Source: Epiperipatus broadwayi (Eukaryota; Onychophora; Udeonychophora; Euonychophora; Peripatidae). Taken from it: a stretch of DNA of 64,000 nt. This document shows positions 1-11,267 of the stretch, one piece after another (the stretch's first letter is position 1; the number at the start of each line of letters is the position of its first letter). The stretch covers positions 13,866,348-13,930,347 of the forward strand of contig JAQFVV010006203.1 of the NCBI GenBank assembly GCA_028023455.1. Direction: 5' to 3'. The translations under genes were made by a program, and so were the position numbers. Under the pieces are notes generated by a model. The model searched no databases. It was not told where the DNA came from and worked only from the letters and a program-made list of their open reading frames with translations.

Positions 1-64
1 GGCCCCTGATGTGGCCCTCCACCAATCTATGTGGCCCCCAAGCCAAAACAATTGCCCACCCCTG
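1..64. mobile_element. Terminal end of a hAT-like DNA transposon, cut by the window edge
   Basis: The sequence ends in ...attgcccacccctg, whose reverse complement begins caggggtgggcaattg, the CAGNGGTGGGCAA style of terminus found on hAT-superfamily elements. The next 8 bases (65-72, cactaaac) are the candidate target-site duplication; the other end lies outside the window. The same terminal sequence reappears at 61126, so at least two related insertions exist here. No coding sequence is visible in this piece. Confidence 0.55.
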
Positions 65-72
65 CACTAAAC

Positions 73-366
73 CATGCATGATGTAAATTTAATGAAAATT
101 TGTTATTAATTCTTTAAACTCACTTTGTAATTAATGTTATTATGTTCTATTCGCAACTGCTTTTAATTTCTATTGGCTATTTTACATCCTCTTCTATTTT
201 GCTGATATTATATAATGAAAGTTATCTGTTTTATATTTGTCAACTTTAATGGCTGTTAGGCTGCAGAAAGGAGTTTGCTATTAACTGAAAGGAGACCCTT
301 TGATTCGTCTTGGAGGCCTTAAAGGAACCGAGCAGGAAAAATTCCTAATGTCCACTCCATACGTTC
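73..366. other. Spacer upstream of the RTE open frame; no gene seen
   Basis: AT-rich DNA without a recognisable gene. Its last approximately 120 bases (from about 248) probably belong to the 5' untranslated part of the RTE retrotransposon that follows, but the exact 5' end of that element cannot be placed because the second copy in the window is truncated. Confidence 0.3.
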
Positions 367-1218
367 TTGTCATTGCAGCTGTTATTACTATGTGATTATT
401 CATATAGTATACGAACATGGATGGGCTGCTCACCAACACGCATTAGCCAGCGTGGTGAGTTTATTGGCTTTTTACCTCCGAGTTTAAGAATATTTTTTCC
501 AATATATACAATCATGACAGACAAAAATAAATCATGGCCCTTATTCCCAGGAGGCTGTAAAATCACCAACCAAGGCAGCGGTTGGTGGCCAAAGGCGGAG
601 GGTGCTAAGAATCCCCTGATTGCGGACTCAGGCTGCCATTTGATGATGACTTTTTATTTAGGTACTTACAACTGCAGATCACTTTCAAGTGAAGGAAGAT
701 TGCAAGAGTTAGAAGAAGAACTGTCTTATATTAAATGGGACATTATTGGACTTTGTGAAGTTAGAAGAAAAGGTGAAGAAACAATTGATTTAAAAAGTGG
801 ACATGTACTCTACTATAAAGGCACAAATATTGGAAATACAAGTGGAGTAGGATTCATTATAAATAAAAAATGGAAGAATAACATTGTGGAGATTGATGGT
901 GTATCGGACAGAGTGGCAAGATTAGTTTTACAACTTAATAGCAGATACCAAATGCAGATAATTCAGGTTTATGCCCCAACAAATTCTCATAGTGATGAAG
1001 TTATAGAAGATTTTTATATGGATGTACAAAAGGCTTTTGATCAGAGTAAACAACATTTTAAAATTGTTATGGGAGACTTTAATGCTAGAATTGGTAAACA
1101 AATGAAAGATGAAAATGCTGTAGGTAATTTTGGTTATGGTAATAGAAATGAGAGAGGACATAGACTTGTGGAGTTTGCAGAAAAAGAAAAACTTTATATT
1201 ATGAATTCTTTTTTTTGA
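367..1218 (+). pseudogene. RTE-clade retrotransposon: apurinic-type endonuclease domain (broken copy)
   Basis: This encodes the N-terminal endonuclease/exonuclease/phosphatase domain that nicks the target in target-primed reverse transcription. Visible signatures are GTYNCRSL at the domain start, a metal-binding glutamate in LCEVRRKGEE, QVYAPTNS, MGDFNARIG and NERG, in the usual family order. A plausible start is the ATG at 514; the frame is open from 367, but the first 50 residues look like untranslated sequence. The frame ends at 1218 inside a run of eight T (1209-1216); moving by one base restores the protein (continued from about 1217), so a single-base slip in the run broke it. Database annotators often label this family 'craniofacial development protein 2-like'. 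Family identity is confident; function is lost. Confidence 0.85.
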
Positions 1219-2038
1219 GAAAAATGTTAAAAGGAAATGGACATGGAAGCATCCAAATGAAGGTACAGCAGAATTGGATTATATTTTGACTAACAGAAAA
1301 TACATATTTCAAGATTGTAATGTTCTTAATAAATTTAATACAGGAAGTAATCATCGATTAGTAAGATGTAAGATACATGTTAATGCAAAACTAGAGAGAC
1401 AAAAATTATTAAGAAAAACAATATTTACAGTTGATATTCCTAATCTTCAGAAACATTCTAATGAATTTAAATTAGAACTTACAAATCGGTTTCAAGTATT
1501 AGTAGATTTTGAACATGATTCAGATTTGAATGACATTAATAGGAAAATAACTGATACACTTTTAAAAACTGCAACAAAGATAGCTGGTAGAAAAAAGCAG
1601 CAATTGACCAATAAAATTTCTACTGAGACTAGAGAATTTATGAAGAAAAGAAGGAATATGAGGATATACAACAATGATGTATTAAAAAAGATTGAATATC
1701 TCGAATTTTGTAAAATGGTGCGGAAAAGAGTTGAAAATGATATAAGAAAGTATAATTGTGAACTAGCAAGGAAAGCTGTAGAAGAGAATAAAAGTCTAAA
1801 GAGTGTAAAACAACATTTTAGGAAATTTATATCTGCAATAAGAAAAAAAGATGGCATTATTACTAAAAAGAGAGATGACATCATGAAATGTGTAGAAGAC
1901 TTCTATCAAGAATTATATAGTAATAAAGAACAAGTGCCTCCTATACCTATTATAACTTCCAAATTGCCCAGAATTTTGAATGAGGAAGTGAGACATGCAA
2001 TTAAATTTATGAAGAAAGGGAAGGCTCCAGGTATGTAA
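1219..2038 (+). pseudogene. RTE-clade retrotransposon: endonuclease C-terminus, linker and start of reverse transcriptase
   Basis: Continues the previous frame after the T-run slip. It shows the endonuclease tail (LDYILTNR, then NTGSNHRLVRCKI, the SDHR-like motif with S-N instead of S-D), a lysine-rich helical linker of about 150 residues (AGRKKQQLTNKIS, EFMKKRRNMR), and the entry to the reverse transcriptase (IKFMKKGKAPG). It stops at 2038 because of an extra 4 bases within 2031-2036: the second copy (minus strand near 18.08 kb) reads straight from ccaggt into aatga. There is no initiating ATG; the frame is a continuation and not a separate gene. Confidence 0.8.
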
Positions 2039-2769
2039 TGATGGAATTATAATTGATATATTAAAAGAAGCAGGTGAGGAAATAGAATTTTTTTTTAGCA
2101 AAGTTATATACCAAATGTCTAAATGATAAAGATGTACCAGATGATTGGAAGAATGCAGTATTAATATTAATATTAATATTAATATTTAAAAAAGGTGATA
2201 AAGAAGATATTAGAAATTACAGACCTATCAGTCTTTTATCAGTTTTATGCAAAAATTTTACTAAGATAATTATAACTCGTCTACAGAATACACTGGATTT
2301 CCACCAACCAAGAGAACAAGCTGGATTTAAAAGTGGTTTTAGTACAGTAGATCATATCCAGGTATTGAGAGAAGTTATAGAAGGACAAATGAATGAGTTG
2401 CCATTATGCTTAGGATTTGTAGACTATGAAAAGGCATTTGATTCTATAAACATTTCTTCAGTGATTAAAGCATTGGATTATCAAGGTGTAGATCCAGGAT
2501 ATTGTCATATTTTAAAGAATATTTATAAAAATGCAACAGTAACAATTAGATTACATAATGATAGTAGGAAAATCAACATTGAAAATGGTGTAAGACAGGG
2601 TGATTCCATATCTCCAAAACTTTTTACAGCAGTGCTGCAAGAAGTATTTTGTGGATTAAAATGGGAAGCTAAAGGAGTGAGAGTAAATGGAGATTATTTA
2701 AGTCATTTAGATTTTGCAGATGATGTAGTTGTTTTTGCAAATAATGCTTTAGAGCTTGTATGTGTATGA
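2039..2769 (+). pseudogene. RTE-clade retrotransposon: reverse transcriptase palm (decayed start, open core)
   Basis: The first 320 bases are frameshifted. From 2365 the frame is open and shows, in order, VDYEKAFDSI (motif A with catalytic Asp), GVRQGDSISPKLF (the RTE-clade form of motif B) and LDFADDVVVF (the F-A-D-D catalytic box). The GVRQGD[ST]ISPKLF wording separates RTE from L1, jockey and CR1. The host coding sequence ends at 2757, in the codons for NNALEL, where a 4.4-kb insertion begins; residues after that belong to the insertion. Catalytic residues are intact but upstream frameshifts make the copy non-autonomous. Confidence 0.85.
2160..2187. repeat. ATATTA microsatellite grown inside the RTE coding region
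   Basis: About four and a half units of a 6-bp AT repeat lie where the second RTE copy (near 17.95 kb) has a shorter run. The expansion adds hydrophobic Ile/Leu codons just before the KKGDKEDIRNY segment of the reverse transcriptase. This is ordinary slippage after insertion. Confidence 0.7.
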
Positions 2770-3920
2770 CTCATTTCAAACACACATATATTATTTAATT
2801 AAAAAAAAATTTTTTTTCTTTTATATATATAGATTTATATGTGTATTTATTATATATAATTTATAAATACTTAATGGATAAGCAGTTGTAAAGAGAACAG
2901 GTAATAATATTTAATATGGATTTTTTTATATTTTATTAAATAAGGTGTTGAAATTATTTAACTATATTTTATTAAACAAAGTAGATCAGAAAGTGTAAAA
3001 TAAGGTGATCAGATTAGTAGATTAGGAGATAAAAAGAAATGTGCACGTGCAAAAGAGTGTGAAAGAATAAGAACGTCTGTATAAACACCAAAACACTTTT
3101 ACACCTATTTCTAATGACTATAGATTGCCAGCTTTATTGTTTGTGTTATCTGTGTCTAAGATTATTTTTATAAAGGGGGTGCTTTGATGTAATAAAACTT
3201 GATTATTAATTTTCTTGTAAAATCGTGATAGAACATCAACTTGTGAAGCTTTGATTTTTATTTCAAGATAAGGTTTCCAGGTGGTTCTTTTCTTTGATTA
3301 AAATTCGCAATAAAATGAATGAAACAATATTTAGTGATCAGTCAGTTTTTTTTTTCAATATTTAGTGGGTAGTCAATTTTTTTAATGTTATTGAAGGAGA
3401 GATGTGGTAGTCAGTTTTTTTTAATGTTATGAAAAAGAGAGTGAGCGATTTCATTTTTTTTTCACTCTTTAAAAAAATTGAGGAAGAAAAAAAAAGACTC
3501 TTGTTTTAAAGTCAGTATAGTTGAAGATGTGCGTATATATAAGTAATTCCCAGCAAGATTAAGATAAAGAAGGAAAAATGGAACAAAATTGAATTTATTG
3601 GAAGAAGTTATTAACAATTCTATGAAATGATATTAATATATTTTGCTGTGTATAATACAATGAATTTACATTGCTAAAACCATTGTTTCTGCTTCCTGGA
3701 ATCCTACAGAATGGGTTAAAATCACTAATCTACTGTGGACTCATATACTGGTCCATAGTAACCAAAAGAATGGACAAATTTAAAACCAGCCACAAACATC
3801 ATCTAATAATCATCTTTGACAAGAGCCAAGAAGAAAGGAAAGATGAATAAAAGCCATATATAGCCAGGTTTGAAGCTATGAATCAAATTTTTGTTAAAGT
3901 GTTCCTCAGTCATCTAAAGT

Positions 3921-4175
3921 GTCCACAACGATTTTTTTTTTAAAATGGGAGAGACAAGCAAATCCACCAGTTCATACTTATCTAAAAGTATTTGAAATAA
4001 CTCTTTTTGAAATGGTAGAAGCAAGCCAGTCAACGAATTCAGCATTATCAAAAGTATCAACAATAAATAATTTTAAAATTGAAGAAATAAGCAAGTCAAT
4101 CATTTTATGTTTATCTTAAAAGTATCTGCAAGAATTTTTTTTTAAATGGAGCAAAGACAAGCAGTCTGAAAATTC
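3921..4175. repeat. Degenerate minisatellite, about 67-bp unit, four copies
   Basis: Successive units end in (a)aaagtat at 3991, 4057 and 4125. Each has a T-rich start, then aaatgg or aaattg, then a (g)acaagca(a)-like core. Unit lengths are 71, 66 and 68 bases plus a partial fourth. A short open frame crossing 3919-4119 is a by-product of the repeat and has no recognisable domain. Confidence 0.55.
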
Positions 4176-4420
4176 AAACTCGGGACATTTATAGGAAGTG
4201 AAAGTAATCAGGTAACTATGAACTTTCCTTAACAGATCTTTTATTCTTACTTATTAAAAGTAAACCTTAATTTATTGTTCAAAGCATTATATTTTTTCTT
4301 TTGATACAGAAACATTAAAGGCTTGTTTATCGATAGTTATTCTCAATATCACATAACATAACACAAACACAGTTTAAATCTTTAACTTAAATTTTCATTA
4401 TTTTTTTTTATATTATATAT

Positions 4421-4534
4421 TAATAACGTGAAAGCTAAACACCTTCAAACAGATACACTTTAAAAATGCTTGCTTATGTCACATAAGCATTTTTAAAGCG
4501 TATCTGTTTGAAGGTGTTTAGCTTTCACGTTATT
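4421..4534. repeat. Near-perfect 114-bp palindrome (family D ends joined head to head)
   Basis: The left arm (4421-4479) begins taataacgtgaaagctaaac; the right arm (4481-4534) is its reverse complement apart from one substitution and a 4-base duplication (gctt) near the centre. The centre reads tatgtcacata. The same arm sequence occurs once more, unpaired, at 20876, so the palindrome is built from two inverted ends of a dispersed element. It could extrude as a cruciform. Confidence 0.8.
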
Positions 4535-5843
4535 ATATATTATCTGTTTACGCTTAAATTTAATATATTTATATTATATATTGTAATATTGAAATGTTTT
4601 TTTTTAATTGTTCTTCAGTTGTTATGATAATGAGCAACCTATAAATATATGCATTTATAATGTTTTTTTTATTTTATCTTGTTGCATATTAAAATTGATA
4701 TAATGTATTTTATTTTCTTTTGCTAAAAGGTTGCAAGTTTTTTTTTTTTTATATATGTAATTTATGTATTAATCTCTAATATAGGAGTATACATTTTAAA
4801 CATATATGTTAACATTACCGAATGTGTGCATGTGTAACTGCTTATACAAACACGTCAAAAGAATAGGTTATACATAATTAGTTTAAATATGAGAAATTAT
4901 AAAGCAAGGCTTACATATGAATGGAAGTGAAATAAAACACAGGTTACATATGAAATTTATTTTTATGATATAATAAGTTAGGAAAGTCTTAAGTAAGCAT
5001 TCCATGAAATATATATATATATATTTTAATGTCATTTTAAGCCAGCTTATTGTAAAATATCCAAAAATGACAAACTTATATATTAAATTTATTTGGTTGT
5101 GCTTATATAAATTTTTGTATTAGTTTTGTATAGAATTAATGTAATAATAAGCCATTTATCTAATTAGTAAATTTGATTTTAAAGAAAGAAAGAGTAATAG
5201 TATTAATAAAATATAATTGTATATCTTAATTGGTTTCCGAGTTCTTATTAAAAAATATTGTTGTATTTTTCTTGTCTTAATTCTATTGTTTTAATTGATC
5301 ATCATCATTCGCAAATATTAAGAAAGCGCTCGCAAAATGTTAGGTAAACTAGAATGTTGATTTACCTTTAAGTATGTAGGGATTATGCTTGATTATAACC
5401 AAGTTTTAATAATTATAGGTGTATAATAGAAAACTAAAATTATGTTGTGTCCATGAGTTTTGATCATCCTCATCAAAGATGGATATTGTATTATTGATTA
5501 AAACACCTTTTAAACATGGTACTGTACATGAGTTATGATCGCCATCATCATTAATAAATTATAATCATTAAATCTAATGTTTAACATAATTAATATATTT
5601 AGTAAATAAGGATTTGTAGAAAGTTGAATATCATGCATAGAGATTCAAGATGATCAGTCATCATCACTAGTATTATGAAATCCTAGTTTTAACTATAAAA
5701 GTATTTTAGTAAATAAACATAAACTTATATAAATGCTAGTGAATGTAGTAATTAAATCCCAGTTTGACATGGGATGATTTTAAAAAGTGCTTATGAGTTT
5801 ATAAAGATAAATTTATTGTTGTGAGTTTATTAATAAGCTATGG

Positions 5844-5915
5844 CTGGTATCATCACCACTATCATTATCATTATTATTATGATATTATTATCATCATCAT
5901 TATTACCATTATATT
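5844..5915. repeat. ATC/ATT microsatellite
   Basis: Interrupted run of atcatt, attatt and atcatc triplets inside the 4.4-kb insertion. Simple-sequence DNA, no coding potential. Confidence 0.8.
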
Positions 5916-7130
5916 GGGATAAATATTCTAGTTAAATGGCCATCCATATCAATAATGGTCGTCACGATGCTCGTTTAGAAGCCATTAATAAGATTATACT
6001 TGTCTGTTCATCAAAATACATAAAATGAGCTAGCAATGTCTATAAGTCTTTGATCTATATAAATTTTGGTGATATCCCCTGGGGATCTTATGATTTTATT
6101 CACATGAGTAAAATATAAGAATGTCATTTTTTTTTCATTATTCATCCAAGTCATATGTAGTAAAAATGTACCGAATGAGTTTGAACTCAGTACACTCTAA
6201 ACAGATATTTATCTAGATTTAAAACAATCTAGTGGCGCTCGTGGTAAAACACATGTACTTAGCTAAACTGAATAAAGAGTGATTTAATCCCTTTCCAACT
6301 TCATAATATTAACTTTATATAATATGTTTTATAAGTTGTCATGAATAGCACCAGTGTGTGCGTGTGACCATGAATTGTCTTATATGGTTGGAAAGAAGAA
6401 TAGGAAGGATTCTTTGTTAAAAGAACCTAGTATGGGAGATAAGCATAATGCACTCCAGGAATCTCAAAGTGGGTAATTTTATTCAGTTGCTATATTTAAT
6501 ATTCTTTTATTTGATGACAATGGTCAGTATGTTTTAATTGTTCAAATGACATCCCCAATATTTAGATATTATTAAATCTTTAATGATGATAGTTTTAATT
6601 GTCATTGTTGTTATTTTATATGGAGAAATGAGATAACTTATTTATTTCATTACTAATGTGACAGAATTAATGTTTAGGATAGTTGTATAATGTTATATTT
6701 AATTAATTAGAAATAGACACCCAGATACAGCATGATATGCATATATTCTTATTTATATGTTAGCATCATCCTTATTTAATTATAAATTGTATTTTAGCTA
6801 ACACAGTGAATTCATTTATCATTTAATTTTACTTGGTTACAAATGATGAACCGCTGGAGCATATTATATATCCTGTTTAGTGTTTAGTTATTGAATTATG
6901 GCAACTATCATTTTATCACTCATCAATAATTGTAATCAGTTATAAAGTAACAGCCTTTTATCAACCTTTTTATCAGTTCATCTTTATTTATTCATACTGT
7001 TACAAATGGCGCAGATTATAAGCATATATTATAATAATTAATAATTTCGTCTATATTTATTTCTGTTACAAATCATATCTATCTATATTTTTTTTATCTG
7101 TTACAAATGGGTTTTTCTTTTTCTGTTACA

Positions 7131-7860
7131 AGCTTCAGGAAATGTTGCAGGAGTTATCAGATGAAAGTAGGACTAAAGATAAATGTTAAAAAGATTAAAG
7201 TAATGTTTAATAGATTTTCCAAAATATGAAAATAAAGATTGATTATGATGAGTTGGAAGAAGTTAACAGTTACAAATACCTTGGTCAGATTATTAATACA
7301 GATGGAAATATAATGGATGAAATTAATCATAGAATTAAACTTGTTGGAATGCTTTTGGTAGAAATAACTTGATACTTTAAAAGGAAATATGCCTATGTGT
7401 TTGAAAAGGAAGGTTTTTAATAAATGTGTTTTGCCAGTTCTTACTTATGGATCTGAGACTTGGACACAATACAGAGACTTCAGACCATTCAAAGAAGTAT
7501 GGAGAGATGCATGTTGAGAGTAACAAGAAGCGATCGAAAACGCAATGTATGGGTAAGAGAACAAATAGGTGTTACTGACCTCATTGAAAAAATTAAAAGA
7601 CTGAAGTGGAGTTGGGCTGGATATATTGCTAGAAGAGATGATAATAGATGGACAATTGAAATTTTAAACTTTATTCCAAGAGATTGTAAAAGACACAGAA
7701 AGAGACCACATGTGAGATGAATGGAAGAAATAAGAAAGTGTGCAGAGGTGATGTGGAGAAGAGAAGCTAAAGATAGGAAAATATGGATTGAACTTGGAGA
7801 GACCTTCATCCTGCAGTGGTTGATGCTGATGATTGTATTTGATGTGTTCTTTACGAACAA
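7131..7860 (+). pseudogene. RTE-clade retrotransposon: C-terminal part after the insertion
   Basis: Resumes the reverse transcriptase directly after the agctt duplication: LQEMLQELSDES, then a KINVKKTK-like thumb segment, then SYKYLGQIINTDG, the YLG motif conserved in this clade. An open stretch from 7460 to 7720 gives TIQRSMERCMLR, RRLKW-type residues (KRLKWSWAGYIARRDDNRWT) and RHRKRPHVR, matching the C-terminal domain of RTE elements. Three or more frameshifts occur before 7460. The coding match fades at about 7830, where ggttgatgctgatgattg-like sequence marks the 3' untranslated end. Together with the earlier pieces this is a nearly full-length but dead copy. Confidence 0.8.
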
Positions 7861-9094
7861 AATAATTTTTTCAGTTTTCCGGCCATTTATGTTTTAAAAT
7901 ATTTATTTTTCTTTATAATAAAATCATCTTTTTTCTCATTGTATTTTTACCTACGATGTTTAAAATGCATAAAAACAGGTTAACTATTATTTTAGCTACT
8001 CATGCCTAATTCAATGAAGTTTAATATACAGTACTTAAGATAGGAAAGTTGTGTGTGTGTATATATATATAGCTTTCTTTTATTGCACAAAGCAAATTCA
8101 ATTCTATATATGTTAAATAAAAATACTCAAGGATAAATTTTATTCCGGGTAGATTTAAGTAAATGATAAAATGAAGATGATTAATGTGTGATAAGAAATT
8201 TTTAATACATGCAATGAGGTCGGTATGTGTGCATATTTTATTTTTTAATATTTGTATGCAATATTTGGAATTAAATATAAATTGTTAATTGGCTAAACGA
8301 ACATTTATAAATCAACATTCTGTTGATAATCTTGTTTTCTAATCCTTCTGTCAAATTTTCTTTTAAATTTATTCAGTATGTTGATTTCCAAAGCGTATGT
8401 TTTTGTTTTATAAGAATTGATGGAACTCCTTTGAAATAACAAAAGATTTTTCTGATTTAAAAAAAAAAAATCCTTAAGAATTTGTCTGTGTGGAAGTCGC
8501 TGTTTACCACTGCTTCTAATGGTGAAGTTAGAAAAATATCAACCATATAAGGAAAGGTATGCAATTTTTCGCACCTGTTGCTTCAGATTACTCTTTTTAT
8601 TACTAAGTAATGACTAGATAAAATTATATGCTGTTAAATTTTACAATGTTTAAATGTAATAAGATAAGAGCAAATGCATGTCTGACTAGAATTGCCAATT
8701 GACAGGCTTTGAGGGTTTGATTGGATTACTTTTTAACTAAGAATAATGAGAACAAATTTTTGTATTTTATCAACTTATGAAATGAAAGTACTGAATCTGT
8801 AAGTTGCATTCCGAGTTTGGCTATTGCTATTACTCATAGTCATTAGAACCGTTAAAAGCCGCCATTCATTGTCTTTTTGCACTTGATCAAAGAAATTCAA
8901 AATTGTTCTTCTAAAAGTATATATTAAGCAATTAATTTTTTGAAAAATTAAAAAATCGTTTTCTAACAAAATAAAAAAAGTTAAATCTATGATTTTTAAA
9001 AATAATTTATCCAGGCATTTATCAATTCACATTAGCATAATATTTTAAAGTTTTCCATTACTTTAATAAAAAAAAAATAATTGCTAAATAAAAT
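7861..9094. other. AT-rich spacer, nothing recognised
   Basis: No domain, RNA gene or repeat family could be identified on either strand; short AT microsatellites occur near 8050. Confidence 0.4.
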
Positions 9095-9154
9095 TATTTT
9101 TTTTTATACATATCAAATGCGTTGACCGGGAAGCGAACCTGGGCCAGCTGCTTG
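9095..9154 (-). repeat. Truncated tRNA-Gly-derived SINE (3' half)
   Basis: On the minus strand the sequence carries a tRNA-like T arm with ggttcgcttcc (close to the box B consensus GGTTCGANTCC), an acceptor end tcaacgc, then atttgatatgtat and a poly(A) tail. The copy at 34681 has the same order and the same post-tRNA suffix, so both come from one retroposon family. The 5' half of the tRNA part is missing here. Confidence 0.6.
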
Positions 9155-9689
9155 ATTTTGTTTTTAATTTTGAAGAGTTAATTTGTCTCATTTAGCAGAC
9201 AAATTTTGTTTGGTGGGTATACAGTAGTATTGGATGCGTGAGAATTTTTTAATTGCTATATTTTTAGATGTAAGCAAATGATTAGCATAAAAATACGGTG
9301 TAATAAAAAGAAGAAATCCCATTAAATAGCCACTGCCCACCAAAAATTTCTCGTTTAACTCCCCATTGAGAATTGCCAGGTGGAGAGGGATTAAACGATT
9401 TTTCATTATTGTTTTCCCATTGAGTAGTGGGTATTAGCTGAGTTGGCTATGGATGACTATATAAGAGAAAAATCTGAAGTCTGATTAAAATTTTAAAACA
9501 TTTACAAGTTTTATTCTACCCAGATCAAAAACCAAATCTTGGGCATAAATATGTGGACATAGTAACTACTATGTTGGTAGGGACATTTACTTGTAGATTT
9601 TACTCAGAATAGTTAAAATGGATATTAAACACTTATTATTTAATTGGAGATAGTTTATTTAATATCCGCACTTATGACTGTGCCAAGGT
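9155..9689. other. Spacer with no recognised gene
   Basis: Mostly AT-rich. A less AT-rich patch at about 9310-9450 has short inverted segments but no family assignment. A short minus-strand open frame (9188-9406) shows no domain. Confidence 0.3.
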
Positions 9690-9762
9690 TATAACTGCAA
9701 GTCATACTGTGCGGTCAGCAAATAACGTTATACAATTCCCACGCTGTTCTTTCTTAACGAAG

Positions 9763-9856
9763 CTCTCCAACGAATGCCTTGCTCTGCAACGAATGCCCTT
9801 CTCTGCAACTAATGCCCTTCTCTGCAACTAATGCTCTTCTTGCAACTAATGCTCTT
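9763..9856. repeat. 19-bp minisatellite, five units
   Basis: Units read approximately ctctgcaactaatgccctt, beginning at 9763, 9782, 9801, 9820 and 9839. Neighbouring units differ at one to three positions and the last lacks one base. The gradient of changes suggests stepwise growth by slippage or unequal exchange. Confidence 0.85.
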
Positions 9857-10119
9857 CTTTGCTGTGGTGTCTTTCAGCTACACCCGTGAACTACATTTTC
9901 ACTGGGTGTGCTAGTCATTTACCGCCAGCACTGACACGAGATATCTTTGCTGATGTTAAACAGACGTCTCTCCAATACTGCTCGCTACTCACTACTGCTT
10001 GATTGCTCTCTACTGGAGTTGTCCTCTAATTCCTGCTAGATGTTACACCGTCTTCTATTCGCTCTCTGACAACTGCAACTATCTCAATCAATGCACTGAC
10101 CAATAAGGTAACGTCTCTT

Positions 10120-10155
10120 ATCTAGAAGCATTTGTAATTAGCAAATACTTCTAGG
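10120..10155. repeat. Short imperfect hairpin
   Basis: ctagaagcatttgt and gcaaatacttctag are reverse complements at 13 of 14 positions with a loop of about 5 bases. It lies inside the GC-richer island. Confidence 0.6.
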
Positions 10156-10260
10156 AATTGTCGATCGCCATTACGTCAATGCACTAATTAAATTCCTCAG
10201 CTATCAGAGCGCGATCTAAAAACAGCCTTACGAATAAATTCTAGTTTTTCTGGAGGGCAC

Positions 10261-11267
10261 AAAAATGTCTGCCATTTTTACAAACACTACAGTTTATATA
10301 TGTATTTGTAATGTTTCTTTCAAAGACCAATTGTTTACATGCAGATAAATAATATACACACATGCAAATATGTTTCTGTAGCCATTGATAAAAATAGTAA
10401 AGATAGCAAATTAATCATAAAAATGATTATTTCAAATATCTTACATGTGTATAAGAGAATGATTATCTTATTTACAATGCATGTTACTCCACATATGAGA
10501 AGATAAAGTAAATCAGGATAAGGATGGCAAACTACCAGTGAGAATTATCAAAAAATTGTGCCTAAATTGTTTATAAACCCAACCTATCTTTCATGAAATA
10601 AGATATGTATACATATTAATATAGAGAAATGAATGTATGGGAGGGAGCAAAAAATATATTTCAAGTTATTTTAGAAGATAGTAAAGTTAATGGTGCTGTC
10701 ACTACCTGTCATTTCTAAATCAAGATGCTCCTATATATTTATTGTTTTAAACAGCTCTTAGCTTTTTTTTATTATAAAATATAAAATTTATTTATTATTA
10801 TGAACATTCAGGTAAATAAAACTGTAAAAGAGATAACATAGTATATAAGAGCAAGTGTATTAAATTACAATGTAGTATTTTAAAATGACATGACTATTCA
10901 TGTAGATTATATATGCAAACTAGTAATACAGGAAAAAAATTCACTAACTCAAACAGCAAAAACTTACAGTAAAGATCAAGGACAATATGCTAAACAGAAA
11001 GCATAATGACTTCACTAGTAGAGAGAAGGTTACAATGTTTTACAAATCAGTTTATATGGTATATGGTTTTTGTCCCATTAAATGAAGTGTTATAAAAAAA
11101 ATCAACAGGATATGGTCCATTTTAAATGTTCATCCATTAGAAAGAATGGCTCGATTTCTTCAATACAGGAACTATGAAGGAAAGGTTCATAATGGAATCT
11201 ATCTGTTATCATAATGGTAATGAGACCTATTTAGCCTGTCACCCAGATGCCAGGAACTAAAAATGTT
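10261..11267. other. AT-rich spacer, nothing recognised
   Basis: No protein motif, RNA gene or repeat family seen. Confidence 0.4.

Larger units (their letters stand above)
2758..7130. mobile_element. 4,373-bp insertion interrupting the RTE element, flanked by agctt
   Basis: RTE coding sequence stops at agctt (2753-2757) and resumes at agctt (7131-7135). The antisense RTE copy near 17.39 kb has no insertion at the equivalent place, which serves as the empty site. A 5-bp duplication with ends gtatgtg...ctgttaca fits an LTR-type or other integrase-mediated insertion, but I could not find matching terminal repeats, a primer-binding site or any reverse transcriptase, integrase or protease motif. 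The last 130 bases contain repeated gttacaaat motifs. Inside are a minisatellite (about 3921), a 114-bp palindrome (4421) and an ATC/ATT microsatellite (5844); the rest is AT-rich and non-coding. It could be a decayed non-autonomous element or several nested ones. Confidence 0.6.
9690..10260. other. GC-richer island, possible solo LTR or regulatory block
   Basis: Base composition rises abruptly to near 45-50% G+C by eye and falls back at about 10260, unlike either flank. The block contains the 19-bp minisatellite at 9763, an imperfect hairpin at 10120-10155 and several cg dinucleotides that are scarce elsewhere. There is no open frame of useful length. A solo LTR or a relic promoter region would fit, but I could not find convincing target duplications or TG...CA ends. 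Confidence 0.35.

Noticed and set aside
928-1161. Minus-strand open frame inside the RTE endonuclease
   Set aside because: Shadow of the coding strand of the retrotransposon; no independent signal. The same holds for 1492-1884, 1913-2101, 7489-7860, 16823-17008 and 18394-18606.
6190-6300. Possible tRNA-like segment (ctagtggcgctcgtggtaaaac with gatttaatccc)
   Set aside because: Box B lacks the conserved C and no cloverleaf could be drawn.
2758-7130. Complete LTR retrotransposon
   Set aside because: Target duplication fits, but I found neither paired LTRs nor any coding motif; kept as an unclassified insertion.
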